DNA from: CAZVYJ01 sp964631565
GTDB lineage: Bacteria > Planctomycetota > Phycisphaerae > SM23-33
NCBI GenBank assembly: GCA_964631565.1
Contig: CAZVYJ010000007.1
Span: 16,782-80,781, forward strand
DNA: 64,000 nt
Reading direction: 5' to 3'
Below the pieces are notes generated by a model. That model ran no database searches and was not told where the DNA came from. It saw only the letters and a list, made by a program, of their open reading frames with translations. Positions 1 to 8,759 of this stretch are shown one piece after another. Every line of letters starts with the position of its first letter. Position 1 is the stretch's first letter. The position numbers were made by a program, and so were the translations under genes.

Positions 1-1749
1 CTCATGGTTCTGGATACGCCGCAGCGGTCGACCTGGCCGTCATCTGTGGACTACACCAAGGCCAAAGTTGTCGGCGACGACGAGCTTACCACGCATCACG
101 TTGTGAAGCTTACCGGCCTGAAGTCGGCTACACGGCACGTTTACGCCATAGAGTCGCCTCGCAAGATTATTCCGGCCGGCTCGCATTCAGCCGATTTCCG
201 CTTCTGCACCAACGCCCCCGAAGGCAAGATGGCCTACTCCGAAATTCCGATAGCCATCCTGTGCTACGCCAACGTGACCTTCGAGAGCCAGAAAGACCCC
301 AACACCGGCAAGGTTCCCGCGCCGGTCATCCGCGACGACGAATGGTTCCAGCACGCGAATACCCAGCACGAAGCGATGCGATACTTCTACTGGACCAACT
401 CGTACTTCAGGATGGACACGAAGTGCTACAACTACAAGGTGACCCGCCCGGTTGATTTCGGCTACCTCGGGTCGAGCAGCGAAGAAGTTTACAAGGACCT
501 GAAAGCCCTTGCAGACAAGGAAGGCATGCAGCCGGAAGATTTCGGCGCCGTGCTGGTTATCGGCGGCAACGGCACTTACGCTTATCCGTGGCCGACTCCG
601 TGGTGGGGCGGCAGGCTTACCTACACGACCGGCTGCTGCTTTGCCGGCGGCGGCGACCTGTGGCTGAGCACGCATGAATTCCACCACGACACCGAGGGCT
701 GGATGAACATGGTCGGCGAACTGGGCCAGGGATACGTCTGCGGCGATACGCCGTGGTGCAGCCCCGGCGCTTACGGCGAAAACTTCGACTTCCTCGGCTG
801 GACGCTCCGCGTCATGCCGACGGCGACCTACCTGAACCTGCCTCTCGGCAAGATAGTCGTCACAGATGACAAGGACGGCGACGGCGTGCCGGACAACGAA
901 CCCCGCGCCTGCTTCGACGAGAAACGCGGCGGGACCGATCCGAACAACAAGGAAAGCTACGGCAACGGTCTGACCGATCTTCAGAACCTCACGGCCGGAA
1001 CGTTCACTCCGGCCGTGCGAGGCCTGAAGCATCCGCTGGTGACAAAGCAGATAGACCTGCGGTATCCGTTCGCCATATTCGACTACAAGTTCGAGCGTCC
1101 CAAAAAGACGCCCAAAATCGACGGCACGCTGAACGACGGCGAGTGGGACGAGTTCGCCTCTTCGCCGACCCCGTGCACGCCGCACGATCCAAACACGCTT
1201 ATCGGCAAGGCTTGGCCGGCCCCCGCGGGCGCGGACTACACGATGAAAACGTACCTCAACTGGGACGACGATTATGTGTACTTCGCGTTCACATCGCCGG
1301 TGAAGTTCGGCACGAGCGTCGAGCTTGACGGCAAGGGCGACGGCTACTTCCACGGCAGGGATAACCCGCGGACGTACTTCGCCATTCCTCGCGACGAGAG
1401 CGACACGAAGGCCCAGCCTAACACGCTCCTGCCGCCTCCGGGCGTCATGGTATGGAACAACGTTGACCCGGTCAGGCAGATCAACTGCCCCAACTGGACC
1501 AATGACATGTTCGACACCCGTGACAAGATTCAGTGGGCATGGGGCAAGGCCGCCAACGGCTGGTACGTGATTGAAGCGGCCATTCCCAAGTGCGCCAACA
1601 TCGATTTTGTTCCGGCTGACGGCCAGGAAATGGGCGTTCGCTTCTGGATCAACGGCTACCTGCCGCCGACCGAGAAGAACCCCAACCCGGTCTACATCTG
1701 GGAGATGTTTGAATCCTGCGAATACGGCCACTTCAAGCTGGTCAAGTAA
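1..1749 (+). CDS. exported HExxH-motif protein with C-terminal CBM9-like domain (5' truncated)
   Basis: The reading frame is open from the first base, so the N-terminus lies outside the window. Counting from the ATG at base 4, residues ~25-65 look like the end of a fibronectin-III-type beta domain. A zinc-peptidase-type HEFHH motif (H224, E225, H228) follows, then an Asp-rich calcium-binding stretch of the thrombospondin-3/dockerin type near residues 288-300. The C-terminal ~215 residues begin with an IDG-x-L-x-DGEW signature typical of CBM9/DOMON-like sugar-binding domains. I infer a secreted carbohydrate-associated metalloprotein. Peptidase activity rests on one motif only. It is separated from the following operon by a strong terminator. 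Confidence 0.6.
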   Translation, partial: LMVLDTPQRSTWPSSVDYTKAKVVGDDELTTHHVVKLTGLKSATRHVYAIESPRKIIPAGSHSADFRFCTNAPEGKMAYSEIPIAILCYANVTFESQKDPNTGKVPAPVIRDDEWFQHANTQHEAMRYFYWTNSYFRMDTKCYNYKVTRPVDFGYLGSSSEEVYKDLKALADKEGMQPEDFGAVLVIGGNGTYAYPWPTPWWGGRLTYTTGCCFAGGGDLWLSTHEFHHDTEGWMNMVGELGQGYVCGDTPWCSPGAYGENFDFLGWTLRVMPTATYLNLPLGKIVVTDDKDGDGVPDNEPRACFDEKRGGTDPNNKESYGNGLTDLQNLTAGTFTPAVRGLKHPLVTKQIDLRYPFAIFDYKFERPKKTPKIDGTLNDGEWDEFASSPTPCTPHDPNTLIGKAWPAPAGADYTMKTYLNWDDDYVYFAFTSPVKFGTSVELDGKGDGYFHGRDNPRTYFAIPRDESDTKAQPNTLLPPPGVMVWNNVDPVRQINCPNWTNDMFDTRDKIQWAWGKAANGWYVIEAAIPKCANIDFVPADGQEMGVRFWINGYLPPTEKNPNPVYIWEMFESCEYGHFKLVK

Positions 1750-1774
1750 AACGCAAGTTCATCTGATTCACCCG

Positions 1775-1802
1775 GAAGCCCCCGTACGGGGGCTTCTTTT
1801 TT
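1775..1802 (+). terminator. rho-independent terminator
   Basis: A perfect 11-base stem with essentially no loop (GAAGCCCCCGT then ACGGGGGCTTC) is followed by a run of T. It lies 26 bases after the stop of the HExxH/CBM9 protein and closes that transcript before the catabolic operon promoter. Confidence 0.9.
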
Positions 1803-1829
1803 GCGCATAATCATTGATTCGCAATTATC

Positions 1830-1857
1830 TTGCCAGACCGGGCGGAAGTGCTATAAT
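1830..1857 (+). promoter_or_regulatory. sigma-70-type promoter of the catabolic operon
   Basis: A -35 box TTGCCA (1830-1835) and a perfect -10 box TATAAT (1852-1857) are separated by 16 bases. The expected start site is near 1864, about 60 bases before the LacI-family gene and directly on the operator-like palindrome described next. Confidence 0.75.
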
Positions 1858-1864
1858 TAGCTAT

Positions 1865-1888
1865 GTTAGCGATAACGGCATCGATAAC
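1865..1888 (+). promoter_or_regulatory. LacI-family operator overlapping the transcription start
   Basis: GTTAGCGATAAC (1865-1876) is a dyad with the central CG step typical of LacI/GalR operators (GTTA, four bases, TAAC). A second half-site ATCGATAAC (1880-1888) follows immediately. The position just downstream of the -10 box is where a repressor would block initiation. I infer that the LacI-type regulator encoded next represses its own operon here. Confidence 0.65.
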
Positions 1889-1926
1889 ATGGCTATAAAC
1901 GAGCAAATAAGCAGGTAAGGACGATT

Positions 1927-2955
1927 ATGAAAATGCGTTCCAGAGTGACTATTTCCGATGTCGCCAGGGAGGCCGGCGTCTCTGCCCAGACCGTATCCCG
2001 CACGCTTAACGGCAAGGGCGAGATAAGCCCCGGCACGCGGCAGCTGGTGCTCGATGTCATAGACAGGCTGGGGTACCGGCCGAGCAGCATCGCCCGCAGT
2101 CTGGCCACGAACCGCACGCTCACGCTCGGCCTTGTCGTCCCCGACATCGCCAACCCGTTTTTCCCCGAGGTCGCCAGGGGCATCGAGGATGTCGCATGGG
2201 AAGCCGGCTACGGCGTAATCCTGTGCAACACGCTCGAGAGTCTGCCGCGCGAGGAAGCCGCCATACATTCGCTCGATGAAAAACGCGTGGACGGAATCAT
2301 CGTCTGCAGCGCCCGTCTGCCGGATGAAGAACTTTTCGAGCTTCTCAGGCCGCACCGCGCCGTGGTGACGATCAACAGGAACATTCCCGAGCATATAGGC
2401 GGCACAGTCGCCATCGACGACGCTTTCGGCTCGGCTGAGGCTGTCAGGCATCTGCTTTCCTGCGGGCGGCGGGTAATCGGATTCCTGGCAGGCCCGGCGA
2501 CTTCATATTCAGGCCGGCGCCGCGGCGCCGGAATCAGTCAGGCCCTTGCGAAGGCCGGTCTGCCGGCAGCGGACGCCGGGCACGTGCCGTGCACACCGGA
2601 CGTGGCGGGCGGCTACGGGGCCGCGATGAAGATGCTGCACGACAACCCGAAGATCGATTCGCTCATCTGCTACAACGACATGGTCGCGGTCGGCGCCCTG
2701 CAGGCGTGCGGCGAAACCGGGCGGCGTGTGCCGCAGGATGTCGCAGTCGTCGGCTGTGACGACACGCTTCTCGCGAGTCTTGTCCGTCCGTCGCTGACGA
2801 CGCTTCGTGTCTCCAAGTACAACCTCGGCGCCGACGCTGCGCGAATGCTGCTGCAGCGAATCGAAAAACAGAAGACAGTGCATGAAATTCTGCACAAGCC
2901 GGAACTGATTATCCGCGACAGTGCGCCGGCCGGCGAAAGCAAAGGTGCAATATGA
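1927..2955 (+). CDS. LacI-family transcriptional regulator
   Basis: A 342-residue LacI/GalR repressor of usual length. It has an N-terminal helix-turn-helix (residues ~9-30, TISDVAREAGVSAQTVSRTL), the hinge helix (SSIARSLA) and a periplasmic-binding-protein-like sensor domain (LGLVVPDIANPFFPEV onward). It is the first gene of the hexuronate/sugar-acid operon and overlaps the next gene by four bases (ATGA), so the two are translationally coupled. The operator-like palindrome at 1865-1888 suggests autoregulation. The effector is unknown; fructuronate, mannonate or a related acid is a reasonable guess from the neighbours. Confidence 0.93.
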   Translation: MKMRSRVTISDVAREAGVSAQTVSRTLNGKGEISPGTRQLVLDVIDRLGYRPSSIARSLATNRTLTLGLVVPDIANPFFPEVARGIEDVAWEAGYGVILCNTLESLPREEAAIHSLDEKRVDGIIVCSARLPDEELFELLRPHRAVVTINRNIPEHIGGTVAIDDAFGSAEAVRHLLSCGRRVIGFLAGPATSYSGRRRGAGISQALAKAGLPAADAGHVPCTPDVAGGYGAAMKMLHDNPKIDSLICYNDMVAVGALQACGETGRRVPQDVAVVGCDDTLLASLVRPSLTTLRVSKYNLGADAARMLLQRIEKQKTVHEILHKPELIIRDSAPAGESKGAI

Positions 2956-3779
2956 GCGCGAATACGGGTGATATTTTCAGCATTGAAGGCAAGTGCGTCG
3001 CCATCACGGGCGGGGCCGGCATACTGGGTGGCGAAATGGCGGTCAGCCTTGCCCGCCGCGGTGCGAAAATCTGCGTAATCGACTATGACGCAGTGCGCGC
3101 CAATCAGGTCGTCAAAGCAATCGAAGGCGAAGGCAACTTCGCGATTCCAGTCCAAGCAAACGTGCTGGAAAGGGACGAAATCGCCGAGGCGTTCAGCTGT
3201 GCCGTCCAGAGCCTCGGCCGTATAGACGTGCTCATCAACGCAGCCGGCGGCAACAAAAAAGAAGCCACCTGCACGCCGCCCCAGACATTTTTCGACCTGG
3301 ACGCTGAGGCCATTCGATGGGTCATGGACCTGAACTGCCTCGGCACCATTCTGCCGTCGCAGGTTTTCGGCAGGCACATGGCCGAGAGAGGCGAAGGCGT
3401 GATAATCAACATTTCGTCGATGAACGCATTCCGCCCGCTCACCCGCATCGCTGCATACTCCGCCGCGAAGGCCGCAGTAAGCAACTTCACGCAGTGGCTC
3501 GCTGCGTACATGTGCCGAAACCATTCCGCGAAAGTACGGGTCAACGCCATTGCGCCCGGTTTCTTCCTGACCAAACAGAACAACTTTCTGCTGATGCAGG
3601 AAAACGGCGAATTGACCGAACGGGGCCGGCAGATCCTGGACCATACTCCCATGGGCCGTTTCGGGAGCCCCGACGACCTTATCGGCACGCTGGTCTGGCT
3701 GATTTCCGATGCGGCGAAATTCGTGACCGGAATCGTCGTGCCCGTTGACGGCGGATTCAGCGCATACAGCGGCGTCTGA
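2952..3779 (+). CDS. SDR-family oxidoreductase, probable D-mannonate oxidoreductase (fructuronate reductase)
   Basis: A 275-residue short-chain dehydrogenase. It has the nucleotide-binding glycine motif TGGAGILGG (19-27), the NAAG motif after strand 4, catalytic Ser near 155, and Tyr169 and Lys173 in YSAAK. The C-terminal PVDGGFSAY end is usual for the family. Its sequence character and its position beside uxaC and uxaE fit the SDR-type mannonate oxidoreductases that reduce D-fructuronate to D-mannonate, taking the place of classical UxuB. The substrate assignment is inference from context; the SDR fold is certain. No mannonate dehydratase (UxuA) is encoded in this operon. Confidence 0.8.
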   Translation: MSANTGDIFSIEGKCVAITGGAGILGGEMAVSLARRGAKICVIDYDAVRANQVVKAIEGEGNFAIPVQANVLERDEIAEAFSCAVQSLGRIDVLINAAGGNKKEATCTPPQTFFDLDAEAIRWVMDLNCLGTILPSQVFGRHMAERGEGVIINISSMNAFRPLTRIAAYSAAKAAVSNFTQWLAAYMCRNHSAKVRVNAIAPGFFLTKQNNFLLMQENGELTERGRQILDHTPMGRFGSPDDLIGTLVWLISDAAKFVTGIVVPVDGGFSAYSGV

Positions 3780-3800
3780 GCCGCATTTATCGGTGCAAAA

Positions 3801-4691
3801 ATGACAGACCATACGGAAACATTAAAAGGGTTGAAGCGGGAAAAGGATTTCTTCATCGGCATCGATTCGGACGGATGTGCTTTTGATACGATGGAAATAA
3901 AGCACAAGGAGTGCTTCATTCCGAACATCATCAACTCGTGGAATCTCCAGGCGGTTTCGCGGTTCGCCCGCGAGGCGGCCGAGTTCGTGAACCTCTACAG
4001 CGTTCATCGCGGCTGCAACCGGTTCATCGCCCTCGAGCTGGTTTTCGACCTGCTCGCCGACTGGCCCGAGCCGCTGGAACGCGGCTACAGAACGCCCGAA
4101 ATCGGCTCGCTGCGACAGTGGACGAGGCAGGAAACCCGCCTCGGCAACCCGGCGCTGGCTGCGAAGGTCGCCGAAACGAATGACCCCGTTCTGCGGCAGG
4201 CGCTGGAATGGTCGATAGCCGTCAACGACACGGTGAAAAAAATAGTCCGCGGCACGCCGCCGTTTCCGCATGTCCGCGAAAGTCTGCGGAAAATATTCGA
4301 TCATGCCGACATCATGGTCGTCTCCGCCACGCCCGGCGATGCGCTGCAGCGGGAATGGGAGGAGTTCTCCATCTCGCAGTACGTGCGGATGATTTGCGGC
4401 CAGGAAATGGGCAGTAAGGCGGAGCATCTCAGGTACGGCGCGTGCGGCAAATATGAGCCGGAAAAAATCCTGATGATCGGCGACGCCCCCGGCGACATGA
4501 AGGCTGCAAAGCAGAACGGCGTGTGCTTCTATCCGATTAACCCCGGCCGGGAATCGGAATCATGGCAGCGGTTCTACGAGGAAGCCGCAGACAGATTCTT
4601 TGCCGGTCGATACGCCGGAGCTTACGAAGCCGCAGTCACGAAAGAATTCACGAGCAGTCTGCCTGAAATTCCCCCGTGGAAAAAACAGTAA
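3801..4691 (+). CDS. HAD-superfamily hydrolase (putative phosphatase)
   Basis: A 296-residue HAD-type protein with motif I DSDG (nucleophile D22, D24), motif II VSAT, and the acidic motif IV GDAPGD (D228, D232). Residues ~45-150 form an inserted cap domain. Motif I ends DGC instead of the usual DGT. It lies 21 bases after the SDR gene, and its stop codon overlaps the start of the LarA-like gene (TAATG). A sugar- or sugar-acid-phosphate phosphatase role fits the operon, but nothing in the sequence fixes the substrate. Confidence 0.75.
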   Translation: MTDHTETLKGLKREKDFFIGIDSDGCAFDTMEIKHKECFIPNIINSWNLQAVSRFAREAAEFVNLYSVHRGCNRFIALELVFDLLADWPEPLERGYRTPEIGSLRQWTRQETRLGNPALAAKVAETNDPVLRQALEWSIAVNDTVKKIVRGTPPFPHVRESLRKIFDHADIMVVSATPGDALQREWEEFSISQYVRMICGQEMGSKAEHLRYGACGKYEPEKILMIGDAPGDMKAAKQNGVCFYPINPGRESESWQRFYEEAADRFFAGRYAGAYEAAVTKEFTSSLPEIPPWKKQ

Positions 4692-5956
4692 TGCAGAATA
4701 TCGCGGAAAATTCGGGTCTTTGGGCAAGCGCACAGACCGACGGCGGGCCGCTTGGCGAATCGCAGGTCAGGTCAGTGCTCGCAAAGGCGATGCCGCGCGC
4801 GAACCTGAAAGGCCGAAGCGTGCTGGTGGTTATCCCCGACAGCACGCGGACCGCGCCGATACCCATGATGTTCCGCCTGCTGAACGAACTGCTGGAAGGC
4901 GCGGCGGCGAAGCTGGATTACCTCGTCGCGCTCGGCACGCATCAGCCGATGGCCGATGACGCCCTCGCCCGGTTGGTCGGGGCTGAGGTTCGCAGCGGCA
5001 TGGCGGGCGGACACAATGTATTCTGCCACAGATGGGACAGGGCGGAAACTTTCGTCGCCATCGGCGTCATCCCGGCCGGCGAGGTTGAAAAGCTGAGCGA
5101 ATCGCGGCTGTCGCTGGAAGTGCCCGTCCGCGTGAACCGCCTGGTGCTGGAATACGACCGCGTTATCGTATGCGGCCCGGTGTTTCCGCACGAGGTGGTC
5201 GGCTTTTCCGGCGGCAACAAGTATTTCTTCCCGGGCGTCGCCTCGCCGGAAATCATAAACGTCACTCACTGGCTCGGCGCGCTCATCACGAGCATGCGGG
5301 TTATCGGGACAGCCGACACGCCGGTCCGCCGGATGATAGACCATGCAGCCTCGATGATCCCGACGCCCAGGATGCTGCTCGCCATGGTGATGCACGGAGA
5401 GTCGCTGGCCGGCCTGTTCGCCGGCGACATGCAGACCGCATGGCGGGCTGCGGCGAAGCTGTCGGGCGAGCTGGACATCGTCCGCGTCAAAAAACCGTTC
5501 AGACGCGTGCTTTCGATTGTGCCGGAAATGTACGACGACCTCTGGACCGGCGCGAAGGGCATGTACAAGGTCGAGCCGGCAATCGCCGACGGCGGCGAGG
5601 TTGTCATTTACGCCCCGCACATAACCGAGGTCAGCTACACTCACGGGCATATAATTGACCGGGTCGGATATCACGTTCGCGATTATTTCGTCTGCCAGTG
5701 GGACCGGTTCAAAAATTATCCGTGGGGCGTCCTGGCACACTCCACTCACCTTCGCGGCGGCGGAACTTACGAAGGCGGCGTCGAGCGGCCTCGCATCAAT
5801 GTCACGCTGGCGACGGGAATACCGAAGGAGCGGTGCCGCAGAATCGGCCTGGGCTGGATGGACCCGGCCGGCATCAACATCGCCGAGTGGGAAAACCGCG
5901 AGCATGAAGGCGTAAAGGTCGTCCGCCGGGCCGGCGAAGTGCTGTTTCGGGTCTGA
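4691..5956 (+). CDS. LarA-superfamily nickel-dependent 2-hydroxyacid racemase/epimerase, candidate D-mannonate/D-gluconate 2-epimerase
   Basis: A 421-residue LarA-type protein. The residues known from Lactobacillus lactate racemase are in place: D50/R53 in DSTR, H84 in LGTHQPM, and H167, K177 and H193 in FPHEVVGFSGGNKYFFPG and the following INVTHW. The spacings H167-K177 (10) and K177-H193 (16) equal those of the family's H174, K184 and H200, which hold the nickel pincer cofactor. I chose ATG 4691 (TAATG coupling, GGA 11 bases upstream) over an in-frame GTG at 4676. Some LarA relatives are reported D-gluconate 2-epimerases, and mannonate and gluconate differ only at C2; with an upstream mannonate-forming SDR and a downstream gnd this is my preferred role. 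The cofactor genes larB, larC and larE are not in the window. Confidence 0.8.
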   Translation: MQNIAENSGLWASAQTDGGPLGESQVRSVLAKAMPRANLKGRSVLVVIPDSTRTAPIPMMFRLLNELLEGAAAKLDYLVALGTHQPMADDALARLVGAEVRSGMAGGHNVFCHRWDRAETFVAIGVIPAGEVEKLSESRLSLEVPVRVNRLVLEYDRVIVCGPVFPHEVVGFSGGNKYFFPGVASPEIINVTHWLGALITSMRVIGTADTPVRRMIDHAASMIPTPRMLLAMVMHGESLAGLFAGDMQTAWRAAAKLSGELDIVRVKKPFRRVLSIVPEMYDDLWTGAKGMYKVEPAIADGGEVVIYAPHITEVSYTHGHIIDRVGYHVRDYFVCQWDRFKNYPWGVLAHSTHLRGGGTYEGGVERPRINVTLATGIPKERCRRIGLGWMDPAGINIAEWENREHEGVKVVRRAGEVLFRV

Positions 5957-5973
5957 CAGAACAGGAAAATCGT

Positions 5974-7257
5974 ATGGCTAAACCAAAAAATGTTCTGGTT
6001 GCACAGTCCGGCGGGCCGTCGCCCGTCATCAATAACTCGCTGCGCGGCGTCATCGAAACCTGTTTTTCCATGCCGGAATATTTCGGCGCCGTTTACGGCG
6101 GGCGGCATGGCATCGAAGGCGTGCTGCGGGAAGAACTGATAGATTTATCGGCTCAGGACCGCCAGGAGATATCGCTTCTGCGGAACACGCCGGCTGCCGG
6201 CGCCATCGGCACGTGCCGCTACAAGATAAAACAGGACCAGCAGGAGGACTTCGATCGCATCATAGATGTTTTCCGCGCACATGACATCGGCTGGTTTTTC
6301 TATATCGGCGGCAACGATTCTATGGACACCGCCCACAAGGTCGCGCGTCTGGCCGCCGCAAAAGGTCTGGAGGTCGTCAGCACCGGCGTTCCGAAAACCA
6401 TTGACAACGACGTGGGCGACGGCGAGTTCAAGCTGGTTGACCACACGCCCGGCTTCGGCAGCGTCGCGAGATACTGGGCGCTGACGGTCCAGAACGCCAA
6501 CGAGGAAAACGCCGGCTCATGCCCGGCCGACCCGGTGCTGGTCATGCAGGCTATGGGGCGCAAGATCGGCTTCATACCCGCAGCCGCCCGGCTGGCAGAC
6601 CCGGACCGTGAAATGCCGATGCTGATTTTTCTCAGCGAAGCTCGCCTGACGCTGCAGAACATCGCCGACTCGGTGAACGACATGCTCAAAAAACGCGGCA
6701 GGGCGATGGTGGTAATCGGCGAGGGCTTCGATGTCGGCCCGCTCGGCGAGCGGAAGGACTCGTTCGGGCACACCATGTTTTCCGCAAGCCGAACGACCGT
6801 AGAGCAGATTGTCGTCAATTATCTCAATGATGCCGGTCTGCCTGCCCGCGGAAACATACCCGGCACGGACCAGAGGCACAACATGATTTACGCATCGATG
6901 ATCGATCTCGACGAGGCGTATAAAGTCGCGCAGAAGGCGGTGCACATTGCCGTCAAGGACGGCTCGGGCTGGATGTCCACGATTATCCGCGAACCCGGCT
7001 ACGCCTACCGCATCCGCTACGACAGGGTTCCGCTGGAGATTGTCGCCAACTCCGAGCGGGCGTTCCCGCAGAAGTGGCTGTCGCCGGAAAAAACCGACGT
7101 GACCGACGACTTCGTCCGCTACGCCCGCCCGCTCATCGGCGAGGACTGGCCCGCCGTCCCGCTCGCAGACGGAATTCAGCGGTTCGCGCGCATCAGGCCG
7201 ATTTTCGCGGAAAAAAAATTGCCGCCTTACGTGCCGCAGATGCACAGGAAATCTTAA
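5974..7257 (+). CDS. PPi-type 6-phosphofructokinase
   Basis: A 427-residue PFK-family enzyme. The two residues that separate phosphate donors are of the diphosphate type: D115 in GGNDS (ATP enzymes have Gly) and K141 in PKTIDND (ATP enzymes have Gly). Other family motifs are QSGGPSPVIN near the N-terminus and GTDQRHNM. The reaction is reversible, fructose 6-phosphate + PPi to fructose 1,6-bisphosphate + Pi. PPi-PFKs of this kind can also act on sedoheptulose 7-phosphate, which would suit the neighbouring 6-phosphogluconate dehydrogenase and class II aldolase. It starts 17 bases after the LarA-like gene. Confidence 0.88.
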   Translation: MAKPKNVLVAQSGGPSPVINNSLRGVIETCFSMPEYFGAVYGGRHGIEGVLREELIDLSAQDRQEISLLRNTPAAGAIGTCRYKIKQDQQEDFDRIIDVFRAHDIGWFFYIGGNDSMDTAHKVARLAAAKGLEVVSTGVPKTIDNDVGDGEFKLVDHTPGFGSVARYWALTVQNANEENAGSCPADPVLVMQAMGRKIGFIPAAARLADPDREMPMLIFLSEARLTLQNIADSVNDMLKKRGRAMVVIGEGFDVGPLGERKDSFGHTMFSASRTTVEQIVVNYLNDAGLPARGNIPGTDQRHNMIYASMIDLDEAYKVAQKAVHIAVKDGSGWMSTIIREPGYAYRIRYDRVPLEIVANSERAFPQKWLSPEKTDVTDDFVRYARPLIGEDWPAVPLADGIQRFARIRPIFAEKKLPPYVPQMHRKS

Positions 7258-7273
7258 TCAGGAGCTTTCATCA

Positions 7274-8731
7274 ATGACCAGGCCTCAGGCTGACATAGGG
7301 CTTATTGGGCTGGCCGTCATGGGCCAGAATCTTGTTCTCAACATGAACGATCACGGCTTCACGGTGGCCGTCTTCAACCGGACGGTCTCGAAGGTTGACG
7401 ACTTTCTCAACAATGAAGCCAAGGGCACAAAAGTCATCGGCGCCCATTCCATCGAGCAGCTGGCGGACTCGCTGAAAAAGCCCCGCCGCGTGATGCTCAT
7501 GGTGAAGGCCGGCGACGCGGTCGACAGCTTCATCAACATGCTCATCCCGCATCTTGAGAAGGGCGACATCATCATCGACGGCGGCAACAGCAACTTCAAC
7601 GACTCCATCCGCAGGACGCGATACGTCGAGGAAAAGGGCCTGCTCTTCATCGGCACGGGCGTGTCCGGCGGCGAGGAGGGCGCGCGTCGCGGCCCGAGCA
7701 TAATGCCCGGCGGCAGTCCGGCTGCATGGGAACATGTCAAGCCGATCTTCCAGGCCATCGCCGCCAAGGTTGACGACGGCTCGCCGTGCTGCGACTGGGT
7801 CGGGCAGGGCGGCGCGGGCCACTTCGTGAAAATGGTCCACAACGGAATTGAGTACGGCGACATGCAGCTGATATGCGAGGCATACTCGCTGATGCAGGCG
7901 GCCGGCCTGAAACCGCAGGAAATGTCCGCCGTCTTCGACGAGTGGAACAACGGCGAGCTGAACAGCTATCTCATCGAGATTACACGGGACATTCTCGCCA
8001 AAACCGACGATGAAACCGGCAAACCGATGGTGGACGTGATTCTCGACACGGCCGGCCAGAAGGGCACCGGCAAGTGGACCGGCATAACGGCGCTCGAGCT
8101 TGGCCAGCCTCTGACGTTAATCGGCGAGGCGGTCTTCGCCCGCTGTCTGTCGGCGATGAAAGACGAGCGCGTCGCCGCGTCGAAGGTGCTCGCCGGGCCT
8201 CAGACAGCCTTCACCGGCGACCGCAAAGCCTTCACCGACGACATCCGCAAGGCTCTTTACGCGTCGAAGATAGTTTCATACGCGCAGGGCTACCAGCTCA
8301 TGCGGGCGGCGGCTGAGGAATACAAGTGGAACCTCAACTACGGCGGCGTGGCACTCATGTGGCGCGGCGGGTGCATTATCCGCAGCCGCTTCCTCGGTAA
8401 AATCAAGGAAGCGTTCGACAGGAACCCGCAGCTGGTGAATCTCATTCTCGATCCTTACTTCAAGGACGCGGTCGCCGGCTGCCAGGCGGCGTGGCGGAAA
8501 GTGGTGGCGAAGGCTGTCGAACTCGGCGTACCCGTTCCGGCGTTCAGTTCTGCGCTGGCGTATTTCGACGGCTATCGTTCGCAGCGCCTGCCGGCCAACC
8601 TGCTGCAGGCCCAGCGGGATTATTTCGGCGCGCACACTTACGAGCGTGTGGACAAACCCAGGGGCGAGTTTTTCCACACAAACTGGACCGGCGAAGGCGG
8701 CTCGACGACGGCAGGGACGTATCAGGTCTGA
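7274..8731 (+). CDS. gnd: 6-phosphogluconate dehydrogenase, decarboxylating
   Basis: A full-length 485-residue enzyme of the long type. It has the Rossmann motif GLAVMGQNLVLNMNDHGF, followed by FNRT, which fits NADP+ preference. The substrate loop GVSGGEEGARRGPSIMPGG and the catalytic lysine segment HFVKMVHNGIEYGDMQ are present. It oxidises 6-phosphogluconate to ribulose 5-phosphate and CO2. Its place between PPi-PFK and uxaC, without an Entner-Doudoroff dehydratase or aldolase, implies that this operon delivers gluconate rather than 2-keto-3-deoxygluconate to central metabolism. Confidence 0.96.
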   Translation: MTRPQADIGLIGLAVMGQNLVLNMNDHGFTVAVFNRTVSKVDDFLNNEAKGTKVIGAHSIEQLADSLKKPRRVMLMVKAGDAVDSFINMLIPHLEKGDIIIDGGNSNFNDSIRRTRYVEEKGLLFIGTGVSGGEEGARRGPSIMPGGSPAAWEHVKPIFQAIAAKVDDGSPCCDWVGQGGAGHFVKMVHNGIEYGDMQLICEAYSLMQAAGLKPQEMSAVFDEWNNGELNSYLIEITRDILAKTDDETGKPMVDVILDTAGQKGTGKWTGITALELGQPLTLIGEAVFARCLSAMKDERVAASKVLAGPQTAFTGDRKAFTDDIRKALYASKIVSYAQGYQLMRAAAEEYKWNLNYGGVALMWRGGCIIRSRFLGKIKEAFDRNPQLVNLILDPYFKDAVAGCQAAWRKVVAKAVELGVPVPAFSSALAYFDGYRSQRLPANLLQAQRDYFGAHTYERVDKPRGEFFHTNWTGEGGSTTAGTYQV

Positions 8732-8759
8732 CAGGCACGACTAACTGCGGAGAACAGGC

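Noticed and set aside
187..1731. 514-residue open frame opposite the first gene, and similar long antisense frames throughout
   Set aside because: They mirror high-GC codon use of the real gene on the other strand and show no domain or start signal.
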